Assembly (NCBI GenBank): GCA_002710785.1
Contig: PAMC01000011.1
Coordinates: 32,264 to 70,952 of the forward strand
Direction: 5' to 3'
Length of the DNA stretch: 38,689 bases
Source of the DNA: a bacterium
Lineage (GTDB): Bacteria; Patescibacteriota; Minisyncoccia; Phycocordibacterales; UBA918
Shown: in pieces, positions 8,333 through 16,472 of the stretch
Layout of the letters: the number at the start of each line of letters is the position of its first letter
Position numbering within the stretch: position 1 is the stretch's first letter
The notes under the pieces: model-generated
The model's input: only the letters and a program-made list of their open reading frames with translations
Database searches by the model: none
What the model was told of the DNA's origin: nothing
Made by a program: the position numbers and the translations under genes

Positions 8333-9151
8333 TTATGTCTCAACTTCTTCTAAAAGATTGATCGAAACATGATGGTTAAAAACATCATCTATCTCAATCA
8401 GATAAACATGACCACGGTGCAGACTTGCTTTTAGTTCTGGTGATACTGTCGTTTTGATGATTTTACCTTCGTGCTCACCGGAACAAGCCTCAAAACAGAC
8501 TTCAAATTCTTTTTTCAAAAGCTCCCATGCGTATACTCGCATTTCAGCAATGTCTCCAGCTTTAACATCAGAATATATGACCTCCTCTCCATCATATAGA
8601 CGCCTAATAACACGACGGTTTTTTGCCCGGTACTCTTTTTTATTATAGTTTCTTGATTTTTTACCAACCTTAGATAATTTATCGGCTACTTTGTTTTCTT
8701 TACGGCGTTTAAAATCAACACTAACTTGCCCTCCTACAGCTTTTGCTAGTTTAAGGCGTGTTTTATCAATTTTATCCAACAGGTCAGCATCTTTGATATC
8801 TTTGCCTTCGTAGTTTTTCCATTTGTTTTTTCTCCAGCCCTGAATTTTATATGGATTGATTAGCTCTCCATCTGTCACACTGTGTCTGTCGGTGTATATT
8901 TCAACACCTGAAGCTTGTCTTACGATGTCGGGGTTTGCTTTTGCGTATTCAAGCAGACCTTCCATTGCATGAATAATGCTAATCATTTCTAGTCGGTGTA
9001 TACCTCTACCGTCACTTCTATAAAAGTACTGAATTGGTTCAGCATCGATACTGTCAGGAAAAGTTATTTCATAACCACCACCCCCAGTCTGTTGAGGATC
9101 GTAGTCCATTGCTCCGTCACAGTGTATTTGTATCGCATGTGGGTTGTTCAT
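8333..9151 (-). CDS. RNase H-fold protein with extra C-terminal domain
   Basis: The first ~165 of 272 residues match the RNase HI fold. HCDGAMDYD (Asp12) is on the first strand, RLEMISIIHAMEGL (Glu55) on the first helix, IYTDRHSV (Asp88) follows, and RRKENKVADKLSK (Asp157) ends the domain, giving the four metal-binding acids. The family cuts RNA in RNA-DNA hybrids. The remaining ~105 residues are a basic linker (YNKKEYRAKNRRVIRR) and an unrecognised alpha/beta domain. It could process replication primers of the element, or act on hybrids in a defence role beside the divergent DUF6119-like gene. Confidence 0.7.
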   Translation of the reverse strand: MNNPHAIQIHCDGAMDYDPQQTGGGGYEITFPDSIDAEPIQYFYRSDGRGIHRLEMISIIHAMEGLLEYAKANPDIVRQASGVEIYTDRHSVTDGELINPYKIQGWRKNKWKNYEGKDIKDADLLDKIDKTRLKLAKAVGGQVSVDFKRRKENKVADKLSKVGKKSRNYNKKEYRAKNRRVIRRLYDGEEVIYSDVKAGDIAEMRVYAWELLKKEFEVCFEACSGEHEGKIIKTTVSPELKASLHRGHVYLIEIDDVFNHHVSINLLEEVET

Positions 9152-9256
9152 TTAACTACAATACTTCGATGAAAACACAAAGCAAGTTAACTTTTTATTG
9201 CAATCTGGAGGACAACTATTAGGAAAGTTGTCCCACTATATGTATAGCTAGACATG

Positions 9257-9272
9257 ACAATATTATTATTGT
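9257..9272. promoter_or_regulatory. Palindrome in the divergent promoter region
   Basis: ACAATA-TTAT-TATTGT lies between the divergent RNase H-fold gene (start 9151) and DUF6119-like gene (start 9295). It is a candidate operator; AT-richness makes chance plausible. Confidence 0.25.
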
Positions 9273-9294
9273 ACGTTTCTAGTACGACAGAATC

Positions 9295-11094
9295 ATGGCG
9301 CAGGAAAATCAATTACCAATATATAGGGTTAACAAAGAACACGAAAAACTGCATCAGGCTACGACTTTTGACCAGGTTGTTAACTTAGTGATGCGAAATG
9401 AGCAAGAAAGATTAGAAAGAACTCCTATATCAAAACGTCAAGAAGGAGATGCCTATGTAGAAAAGACCTTGAACGATGACTTAGAATTAAGTGGATATTC
9501 AGTACGCGTATTTCATAAAGCGAGAGTAAACCCAAATCCATGGAATGGTTTCTTTCAGGACGTTGTACAAGATTTGCGTCAGCTTAAAAATGAAAGCCAT
9601 GACTTCATTGTTTTTATTTCAGATGAGCAGTCCGAAAATCAAAACATATACTGTTTTACTGGTGGCTCAGCATTTCATGTGATTTCTGATTTTGCTGACG
9701 AAGATTTTCCAATACAACTTCTGGTTAGATTTATTGACCCAGAAAAAATAAAAACTGCACGAAGCAGAATGTTGACTGGTTCATTTTATGCTAGGAGCAA
9801 TTTTTTTAGAGGTGCACACAGCATATCAGTAGCAGATGCATTTGGTGCGATATGGAAAGACGTGACGGCAACATTAAAAGATGAAGTACGTGCGGACCCA
9901 GATTTTTCATATTTATTTGAGAGTAAACGCGATTTAAACTGTGAAGCAAAGTCTTCTTTTAAACTAAAGAAAAGGGTTGGATTTGAACAAGGTCTTACAC
10001 TCATTAGCAAGCTTGAAACAATTCTTTCCAGAGAATTGACAGCAGATGAGTCAATGGTTCTGGACTTGTTTGAAACTTTTCAAATCATAAAATCAAAACC
10101 AAAAAAAGACGAAGTTAAAGAACGTATTTTGTCCTTAGCTCTATCCTATATAAATGATGAGACTAGCGAATTTGATTTTGATGTTTGCAATGTTGAATAT
10201 GAAAAATACTTTGAGGCTGAAAAATATGTAGTTGCATACAAACAGCATCGTTTTGAGTTCACGTCACATCCTAGCGGTAAAGACATCTTGGACGAACTAA
10301 AAAATTTGGAAGAAAGTCCAACTTCAACTCAAGAATTAGCAAACATTAAAATCAATACAGAAAGTAGTTTGGGTGAATGGCATACAACAAAGGGAACTTT
10401 ATATGACCATCTACATGGTGAAGTTGAATTAAATAATAACGAAAAGTATTTCTTAATTGATAAGAACTTGTACAAGGCCAAAGCTGATTTTCTTGAAAAA
10501 ATGAACCTCAATTTTATTAGTCGATTAAATACGGATGACTTGTTGTTGCACACAGATAACTCTTCCCAATTTATAGATTGGGGGAATATATCTGAAGGAG
10601 AATACAATGAGCTGTACCTACAACAACCTTCATTTGTTGTTGCAGACAGAGTGACTCTAAAAGGCATTGAAGTTTTTGATCTATTGTATTTTGGTCAAGA
10701 CAATAAAATCTATATAGTACAAGTTAAAAATGGACTAGGTTCCTCTACCAGAGATGCTTGCTCACAAATTAGGAACTCAGCAGATGTGATTGAAAACGCG
10801 ATTAATGATGGTCAGACAGAAAAACTTAGAGAGCTATATAGATTGCTTTCACGTACAACAAAGGTTTCATACCATGCAGATCTGCAAAGAATCATGAGAA
10901 CCTTCACTGAAGATGAATTTGTAAACTTGTTTAGAAACAACGAAAGGATTTACCTACTTCTATTTAAGTACCAAGCAAACAACGCTGATTTATCTAGGCT
11001 CGCTTCAAATATTGCCAAGTTTGAAATTTTAAGCACAGCTGATTACATGAGAATGCATAATGCTGATTTCAAAATGCTAAATATTGCCAGCTAA
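9295..11094 (+). CDS. DUF6119 (TIGR04141)-like protein, putative defence nuclease
   Basis: The 599-residue protein has a long N-terminal region of unclear fold and a C-terminal segment (about 458-500) reading IEVFDLLYFG, KIYIVQVKNGLGSS and then DACSQIRNSADVI. This matches the pattern I know from the sporadically distributed TIGR04141/DUF6119 family (an IExxDLL, IxVK, GSS, Q, SA order). Asp462 with Gln476-x-Lys478 also resembles a PD-(D/E)xK nuclease core with Gln for Glu. The family is typically found in mobile and defence islands; its biochemical role is not established to my knowledge. The last 18 bp overlap the convergent recombinase gene. It is strongly AT-rich compared with the host. Confidence 0.55.
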   Translation: MAQENQLPIYRVNKEHEKLHQATTFDQVVNLVMRNEQERLERTPISKRQEGDAYVEKTLNDDLELSGYSVRVFHKARVNPNPWNGFFQDVVQDLRQLKNESHDFIVFISDEQSENQNIYCFTGGSAFHVISDFADEDFPIQLLVRFIDPEKIKTARSRMLTGSFYARSNFFRGAHSISVADAFGAIWKDVTATLKDEVRADPDFSYLFESKRDLNCEAKSSFKLKKRVGFEQGLTLISKLETILSRELTADESMVLDLFETFQIIKSKPKKDEVKERILSLALSYINDETSEFDFDVCNVEYEKYFEAEKYVVAYKQHRFEFTSHPSGKDILDELKNLEESPTSTQELANIKINTESSLGEWHTTKGTLYDHLHGEVELNNNEKYFLIDKNLYKAKADFLEKMNLNFISRLNTDDLLLHTDNSSQFIDWGNISEGEYNELYLQQPSFVVADRVTLKGIEVFDLLYFGQDNKIYIVQVKNGLGSSTRDACSQIRNSADVIENAINDGQTEKLRELYRLLSRTTKVSYHADLQRIMRTFTEDEFVNLFRNNERIYLLLFKYQANNADLSRLASNIAKFEILSTADYMRMHNADFKMLNIAS

Positions 11095-12855
11095 GGCATT
11101 ACCTCGTTGCATCAAAGGATTGGATTTAAGGATTTCTTTCCTACGGTCAGATTCGCTTTTGATTTTTACATGCAATACCAGTCGCATATGCTTGCCTTCA
11201 GTTACGCTGGCAGGTGCTGATGTTGGCACTTTCGTGTTTAGTGGAAACTTAAATGCTACTTCTGCATACCCTTTCTTGTGGTAAAGAGTGATTTTTTCGA
11301 CAAAGAGACGTAGGATGTATTGTTGCTCTTCATAAGATAGGTTATCGAGTTTTGTCTGTAGTTTGCTGTACAAAGATTGAATAATTTTGTCTCGGTCTTT
11401 CTGCTCAGTCTTTTTCAGCAACATCTGTGAAAGCTTTTGTTTTTGTATAGTTAAATCCTTTTCATCTTTACATACTTGCTTCATCCGACTGTTATAATCG
11501 TCCTTATCCATCTGTGCTTCAAGATACACCTCCTGAATACGTTGCTTTTTGGTTTTAAGCGTATCAAATTGCTTGTCTAGTTGTACCAGCTCCTTTTTTA
11601 CTTTAGCTTCGTCACTAGTTTTGAATGTATATTCTTCCAGTTGGGGTATCACATTTTTAGGGTCGCTCAGTATTGCCAGAAGTGTGTCCCATATAGGCAT
11701 CAACCTACTTTCAGCACACTGTCCTTCAGGGTTACCGCTATCGTAATCAGTACCAATTCTCTCTAACGCTGGAACGTAAACATGGTAATACTTTCCAAGA
11801 TACGGTGTGACTTTGTCTTTCTTAGGAGACTGATAACCACTTTGTAGTTTTTTGCCAGAGTATCCTGAGTGAAGTAACCCAGCAAAGAGGTAAACCCGCT
11901 TCTCATTTCGTTTCTGGAATCGGCGATTATCTTGTAACTGTTGAATAGCTTTTTTAAAAAGTTCTTGAGAAACAATTTCAGGAACGGTGATTAAGATATG
12001 GTCTTCTTGTGGACGCTGGTGCTGTTCATCAACTACTGCGTTTAAGAACTGAAACGGTCGTTTGTACTTGTTGTAATAGAACGCGCCAGTATAAACCTCA
12101 TTAACTAAGATTCGGTTGATAGTTCGTTTGTACCACTTTCCCCCGACACGATTTTTACCCTTAGCGTTTTTATGCTTCGGGGTAGGTAAGTTTTGCTCAA
12201 TAGCACGTCTAGTTATTTCACGTAGAGAACATTTTTCGTAGACCAGCCATTCGTAGAATTTCTGAACAACCTCAGCTTCTGCTTCATGTTTGACCAGTTT
12301 TTTTGTCTCACTGTCTACTCGGTAACCATACGGCGGTACACCAGTTACCCATTTTCCTTCACGAGCACACTTGAGTCTTCCGTTCATTAGTCTCTCCGTT
12401 ATTAGTCTTCGTTCGTGTTGTGCAAGAACGGCCTTAATGTGTGTCATCAATTCGCCGTTTACAGTCCTAGTCTCGACCTCACGCTCATGAATCGAAAATA
12501 GCTCGATACCCATTTTAGTGAAGTCTTCAACAGTTTTAACACTGTTCAGAAAATTGCGAGAAAGTCTATCTAGAGCATATATAATGACGATATCAAACTC
12601 TTTGAGTTTTGCTGCTTCGAAAAGAGCACTTAGTGCTGGACGCTGTTCAATTGGCAAGTTTCCTGAGAATCCGCCATCTATATAGACATGCTCACTGTTC
12701 AGCATGTAGTTGTTGGATAGACAGCATTTTCTCAATGCCTCCTCTTGTGTTTCTAGGCTCGTACCATTATCTGCTTGGTCTTCGGTTGAAACCCGAAGAT
12801 AAATAGCAGCACGTTTTTGCCTAATGTTGGTAAATGTTTCATTGGTAATGTCCAT
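11077..12855 (-). CDS. Large serine recombinase (integrase) of the element
   Basis: The 592-residue protein has the resolvase/invertase catalytic domain: YLRVSTEDQ with nucleophile Ser23, and LDRLSRN with Arg97 and Arg100. It continues with a Recombinase domain (about 165-290), a zinc-ribbon position and a coiled-coil segment (about 405-470). Such enzymes integrate DNA between short attP/attB cores, which fits the 7-bp core at the element ends. The zinc ribbon is degenerate: in AGLLHSGYSGKKL (325-337) Ser330 and Ser333 stand where CxxC is expected, and YYHVY replaces the usual YxC. Unusually for this class it lies in the middle of the element, about 3.8 kb from the nearer end. Confidence 0.93.
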   Translation of the reverse strand: MDITNETFTNIRQKRAAIYLRVSTEDQADNGTSLETQEEALRKCCLSNNYMLNSEHVYIDGGFSGNLPIEQRPALSALFEAAKLKEFDIVIIYALDRLSRNFLNSVKTVEDFTKMGIELFSIHEREVETRTVNGELMTHIKAVLAQHERRLITERLMNGRLKCAREGKWVTGVPPYGYRVDSETKKLVKHEAEAEVVQKFYEWLVYEKCSLREITRRAIEQNLPTPKHKNAKGKNRVGGKWYKRTINRILVNEVYTGAFYYNKYKRPFQFLNAVVDEQHQRPQEDHILITVPEIVSQELFKKAIQQLQDNRRFQKRNEKRVYLFAGLLHSGYSGKKLQSGYQSPKKDKVTPYLGKYYHVYVPALERIGTDYDSGNPEGQCAESRLMPIWDTLLAILSDPKNVIPQLEEYTFKTSDEAKVKKELVQLDKQFDTLKTKKQRIQEVYLEAQMDKDDYNSRMKQVCKDEKDLTIQKQKLSQMLLKKTEQKDRDKIIQSLYSKLQTKLDNLSYEEQQYILRLFVEKITLYHKKGYAEVAFKFPLNTKVPTSAPASVTEGKHMRLVLHVKIKSESDRRKEILKSNPLMQRGNALAGNI

Positions 12856-12994
12856 ATATTTGAACTGGATTTGATTCGATTTCCAGTGTCTTTACAGAAA
12901 TGAGTTCTCGCACTAACTCATCCCTAGAAAGAGACTTGATTCTCTGAATTTCATCTGCTATTAAGTAATCTTTAATGTCATCAATATGGTTCAT
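12839..12994 (-). CDS. Small acidic/helical protein upstream of the integrase (51 aa)
   Basis: ATG at 12994 to TGA at 12839-12841 encodes MNHIDDIKDYLIADEIQRIK and a further 31 residues, a highly charged helical peptide ending in NPVQIYGHYQ. It overlaps the integrase start (12855) by 17 bp, so the two are probably co-transcribed and translationally coupled. It could be a cofactor or control peptide for the integrase. No family is recognised. Confidence 0.5.
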   Translation of the reverse strand: MNHIDDIKDYLIADEIQRIKSLSRDELVRELISVKTLEIESNPVQIYGHYQ

Positions 12995-13057
12995 ATAACT
13001 GGGGAGAGTATCCTAGGCCATGAAATATGGCTCAAAATAACGGTCCTCCAGTTATAT
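12993..13057. promoter_or_regulatory. Control region upstream of the integrase operon
   Basis: ATATAACTGG (12993-13002) and CCAGTTATAT (13048-13057) are perfect 10-bp arms 45 bp apart. Between them is a second inverted repeat GCCAT-gaaat-ATGGC (about 13017-13031). The outer left arm touches the start codon of the 51-aa gene. The layout suggests operators for a regulator of integrase expression. Confidence 0.4.
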
Positions 13058-13104
13058 AATTCCATATATTGACAACTGTGTAAATACGTTGTGTTATGAG
13101 ACTG

Positions 13105-14844
13105 TTAACTACCACTGGCTAAAGTAAAGGTGTGTTCTCTGCCTTTCTTACCTTTAACAATCAGCTTGTCAGTAGCTAAGTCGTCTAGTGCGTCAGTGAT
13201 GTTACGACCACCGACATCTTCTTCAGTTTGAACTTCGTGGATGATTTCCTTGCGGGTAAGGGTGCCTTGATTGAGAAGCTCAAGGATAGCTTTTCGAGCT
13301 AGTCCCTTTTTAGTCAATCTGCCAGAGCCCATACCTGAAGATTCGAGTAGGATTGGGTCATCGATTTCGTCTTGCCGAATAGTCACCTGGAATGAATCAA
13401 CATTTTTTCCCCTGCGTGACTTCACATGCTCGACATTAAGTGATTTTGTAGTTCCAGTATCATCAGTATGGTCAATTGTGATGTGCGAATCGAGCCGACC
13501 TGAGTATGCTGATGAACCTCGAAGGCTGTGTCCTGAACTGCCATTTGCACCCTTACGATGGTGATGAATAAACAGTACCGCGGCTCCCGCTTCGTTTAGT
13601 AGCTGTAACTGCTCCATGACCGCTTGTGCTTCTTCGGCACTGTTTTCGACACCTGAGTGAACTGCTACAAATGGGTCTATGACCACTAAGCCGATTGACT
13701 TGTCACGAATGGTTTTTGTGATGAGTTCGATGTCGTCTTCGTCATCTACTTTGAAACCATTTTGTGAGTAAAAGAACACAGGAGAGTCTTCGGGGTAAGA
13801 GAGTAGTTTCATCCTACGTCGCATTTCCCAGATACCACTCTCTTCGTCAATCACAAGCACATTTGCTTGTTTAGTTTTGAAGAGGTCAAGGAATGCTTCA
13901 CCAGTTGCAATGCTATTTGCCATACTGAGCATGAACCATGACTTACCACAACCAGGATGACCAGAGAGTGCTGTAATACCTTTTTCAGGTACTAGTCCAG
14001 AGACTAGGAACTGAGGTTTCTCTGACTCTGGCATATTAAGTACCGTAGATACGGTCAGTAGTTCACGTTTCTTTTTGTGAATGGCTTTTTCAGGCTGCTT
14101 TTTATTTGCCAGTGAGGAGTAAATGCTACTCACTTCACTTGATGGCAGGGGTGGATGGTTTTTTGCTTTGTTCCATGCGTGAAGCATGGGGTAGACAACC
14201 TCATTCCAGTTCTTTTTAGGGATGTGATGTAGCAACTTTCCTGTAATGGAAACCATCTTAGTGTGGCGCTCTCCTTGTGTAGAGCCCTGCATGATTGCTT
14301 CCCAGTCAGTTGGTTCAGATTCATTACCTTTTACATACTCGATGAATTCATCTGGCAGAGGCGCTAGCTTGCTAACGTCAAGTGGTTCTACCCATTCGTA
14401 CTCGTTACCATTTGGATGAACGCTTGGTGGAAGAGTAGTGTAAGTTTTATCTGCCCTCAGTTCACCAATGATACCGTGTTTCCTTAGGTCGACAGTTGGC
14501 AAGTTGTCCTTGTCATAGTCATCAGGAACCCGGAAGTAATAATGCCAACCTCCACCCCCGCTCCTAGCCCTGACTGTTTCTGGTAAGTTGAACCTCGCTG
14601 GTTCTTCACCCTCTTCGAGGTCGAGTACGCAGACATCCTCATCAAGGCCGGTTATTAGCCCGACACCAGTTAGCGTATTGCTAAAGGTGTCGAACCAGTC
14701 CCGGATATCTTGCTCAGAAGCAGGTTTCTCTCTCAGACTAGACCACTTGACGAGTGGTTCTTTACCATTCAATGGTACAAGTTTCCAACCGTCAGCTTCG
14801 TAATCCAATGCTGATTCCAGCAACCTATCATGCTTATTGGACAT
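13105..14844 (-). CDS. PrimPol-helicase replication protein
   Basis: A fused replication protein. Its N-terminal domain is a bifunctional primase-polymerase: GWKLVPLNGKEP, then VLDLEEG as the DxE metal motif, GGWHYYF with the motif II His, and DKTYTTLPPS. A PriCT-like segment follows (GERHTKMVSITGKLLHHI). The second half is a RepA-like hexameric helicase with Walker A GHPGCGKS, Walker B VVIDPF and an FIHHHRKG segment, ending in a winged helix. Three in-frame Met codons exist (14883, 14865, 14844). I chose 14844 because it leaves an 11-bp overlap with the upstream gene, similar to the other overlaps in this operon. It probably starts replication of the excised circle. Confidence 0.85.
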   Translation of the reverse strand: MSNKHDRLLESALDYEADGWKLVPLNGKEPLVKWSSLREKPASEQDIRDWFDTFSNTLTGVGLITGLDEDVCVLDLEEGEEPARFNLPETVRARSGGGGWHYYFRVPDDYDKDNLPTVDLRKHGIIGELRADKTYTTLPPSVHPNGNEYEWVEPLDVSKLAPLPDEFIEYVKGNESEPTDWEAIMQGSTQGERHTKMVSITGKLLHHIPKKNWNEVVYPMLHAWNKAKNHPPLPSSEVSSIYSSLANKKQPEKAIHKKKRELLTVSTVLNMPESEKPQFLVSGLVPEKGITALSGHPGCGKSWFMLSMANSIATGEAFLDLFKTKQANVLVIDEESGIWEMRRRMKLLSYPEDSPVFFYSQNGFKVDDEDDIELITKTIRDKSIGLVVIDPFVAVHSGVENSAEEAQAVMEQLQLLNEAGAAVLFIHHHRKGANGSSGHSLRGSSAYSGRLDSHITIDHTDDTGTTKSLNVEHVKSRRGKNVDSFQVTIRQDEIDDPILLESSGMGSGRLTKKGLARKAILELLNQGTLTRKEIIHEVQTEEDVGGRNITDALDDLATDKLIVKGKKGREHTFTLASGS

Positions 14845-15265
14845 AATCTTTGGCGAAGTAGCCATTATGTAAGTAGTACTCAATGACTTTGTCCATCACT
14901 TTAGACAGGTCAATATTCACACACTTCGGACGGTCGTTGTTGTTTCCATCTTTGTAGTGTGCCCAGAATGTAGCGACTGGATAGCTTCGACCATTCGGGA
15001 ATGCGTAATGTACTGTGAAGTCTTGCTGCTTAAGGTGTCGATGTGAGAATGCTTCACGGTAGGGGCTGTAGTACGTTTCATCATCGACTTTGCTAGGGAA
15101 ATGGATGTGACCTTTCTCCACGAGATATGTCATGGAATTGATGAGTTCTTCGTCATAGAGTTCATCTTCGTCATTGTCCATGAACGCTGCTAATTGCAGG
15201 TCTTCTTCTTCGTTAATGTAGTGAGGAATTGTTTCTCCTGCTTCGTTAGTGGTTTTTGTCGTCAT
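14834..15265 (-). CDS. Acidic hypothetical element protein (143 aa)
   Basis: The N-terminal third is very acidic (NEEEDLQLAAFMDNDEDELY and following EE); the rest is mixed alpha/beta with many aromatics (FTVHYAFPNGRSYPVATFW). No family is recognised. It overlaps both neighbours (20 bp with the 46-aa gene upstream and 11 bp with the PrimPol gene downstream), so it belongs to the replication operon. A DNA-mimic or single-strand-binding partner of the replication protein is conceivable but has no direct support. Confidence 0.6.
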   Translation of the reverse strand: MTTKTTNEAGETIPHYINEEEDLQLAAFMDNDEDELYDEELINSMTYLVEKGHIHFPSKVDDETYYSPYREAFSHRHLKQQDFTVHYAFPNGRSYPVATFWAHYKDGNNNDRPKCVNIDLSKVMDKVIEYYLHNGYFAKDYVQ

Positions 15266-15386
15266 AGATTGTTGTGTTAAGTTTCATAATTTCGTCATGC
15301 AAGTACTTCTTAAACAGCGTGTGTAACGCAACATCGACCTCGCTTTCGCGTCGTTGCTCAACTTGCTGTGTTTCTTTCTCTTGCAT
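15246..15386 (-). CDS. Small charged protein heading the replication operon (46 aa)
   Basis: ATG at 15386 encodes 46 residues beginning MQEKETQQVEQRRESEVDVA, helical and probably coiled-coil. A longer version from a GTG at 15482 is rejected because TATAGT (15483-15488, minus) lies directly against that GTG, so transcription would begin inside it. The true leader is then about 90 nt and includes the inverted repeat at 15459-15476. The end overlaps the next gene by 20 bp. Function unknown. Confidence 0.45.
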   Translation of the reverse strand: MQEKETQQVEQRRESEVDVALHTLFKKYLHDEIMKLNTTIYDDKNH

Positions 15387-15458
15387 GCTGGCATTAAACC
15401 GCAAACAAAATTGACTGATAAGAACTAACGCATAGCTACTTACAACAAAAAAAGCCCT

Positions 15459-15476
15459 AAAAATAAGGTTATTTTT
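15459..15476. promoter_or_regulatory. Inverted repeat in the leader of the replication operon
   Basis: AAAAATAA-GG-TTATTTTT is an 18-bp near-perfect palindrome just downstream of the probable -10 (TATAGT, 15483-15488, minus). Its position fits an operator at the transcription start. Confidence 0.35.
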
Positions 15477-15531
15477 GTACACTATAATTTAGTTAAATTA
15501 GTTACTCACAAGCTACTGATTAGCCAGTCTA

Positions 15532-16338
15532 CTAGTCGAGCATTGGGTTGTTAAAAATGAGTCTTGATGGTTTTGCACGGCGCACCCACTCGAACATCAC
15601 TGCACCAGACGGAAGCGTCGTATCCATGTGTTTGCGGAAAGATAAATTGACCGAGTTTTCGATATTCTTTTTAAGTCTGTCTCTCGGAATTTCCTTAAAT
15701 TTCAATTTTGTTCGCAACGTCTTATCAATTTCTGCCACCGTTGCGTCACCACTACCGTTTGTTGCGAGATATATCGCAACAAGAATTTTGAAGTACTTTG
15801 TGTCACGGCTCATAGTTAATGACACCTCTTTTCGTCCCTTGCCTTGAAAAAACTGGTACGAATCATTCATGTACAGGTATCGTCCGTTGTCGTTGGTCAG
15901 TTTCTTAATGACTTCAGAATCGTTGTGTAGAAGATTCTTTTCACGCATTTTGCGCAGAGCACTTATTTTAAGCACCTTTACTACCAAGAACGGTTCGAAC
16001 TCCAGTTCGAGATAAGGGTCTTTTAACCTAATAAATCGGAATGGTACATCGTCTGAATCAGTGAAACGTTTATACCAGTAGTCACTATATGAGTAGAATT
16101 TCAGAATCCCATTTTTCTCAAAGTAGTTCCTGAATGACTCAAACCTTTTGTTTGTCTCATGTGTGACATTTTCATCTGGTAAAAAACGATTGATTAGCAG
16201 TTTGTCTTTACCAGCGATAGTGTCTCGATTCCATCCTGACTGTTCAGCACGGGTATATTCGTTTTCTATATCTGATAGGTAACGAATCAGGATCTCATCA
16301 AACTCAAAGAGAGGTTTATTATGCAAAGTGGCAACCAT
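15532..16338 (-). CDS. Possible replication initiator or regulator of the element
   Basis: The 268-residue basic protein has no catalytic motif that I recognise. Its middle has a FILVVKVLKIS-like strand region and a KISALRKMREKNLL helix. The C-terminal half (TMSRDTKYFKILVAIYLATN and the helices after it) looks like a winged-helix DNA-binding domain with a KLRTKLKF-type basic helix. The start codon lies within a perfect 15-bp inverted repeat (16322-16360) and a second inverted repeat follows at 16399-16419, as expected for an autoregulated initiator or repressor. It is transcribed separately from the PrimPol operon. Confidence 0.5.
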   Translation of the reverse strand: MVATLHNKPLFEFDEILIRYLSDIENEYTRAEQSGWNRDTIAGKDKLLINRFLPDENVTHETNKRFESFRNYFEKNGILKFYSYSDYWYKRFTDSDDVPFRFIRLKDPYLELEFEPFLVVKVLKISALRKMREKNLLHNDSEVIKKLTNDNGRYLYMNDSYQFFQGKGRKEVSLTMSRDTKYFKILVAIYLATNGSGDATVAEIDKTLRTKLKFKEIPRDRLKKNIENSVNLSFRKHMDTTLPSGAVMFEWVRRAKPSRLIFNNPMLD

Positions 16339-16360
16339 ATATATAGGTTGCCACTTTGCA
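16322..16360. promoter_or_regulatory. Perfect 15-bp inverted repeat spanning a start codon
   Basis: TGCAAAGTGGCAACC (16322-16336) and its exact complement (16346-16360) flank ATATATATA. The ATG of the 15532-16338 gene (16336-16338, minus) sits at the arm/loop border, so one arm also encodes residues 2-6 (VATLH). As DNA it could be an operator or initiator-binding site; as RNA it would form a hairpin that hides the start. Confidence 0.7.
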
Positions 16361-16398
16361 CCTTATTTGTAAATTGCCAGAATTACCTATGATTTTAT

Positions 16399-16419
16399 CG
16401 AGGTTGGTATATTACCTCG
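16399..16419. promoter_or_regulatory. Second inverted repeat upstream of the putative initiator
   Basis: CGAGGT-tggtatatt-ACCTCG has 6-bp arms and, like the neighbouring 16322-16360 palindrome, a 9-bp AT-rich spacer. The equal spacing suggests a weaker second site for the same protein. Confidence 0.35.
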
Positions 16420-16472
16420 TATTTCGGCCACTTCATTTAATAGTGGACGTTTTCTAGACAACTAAACGTATC

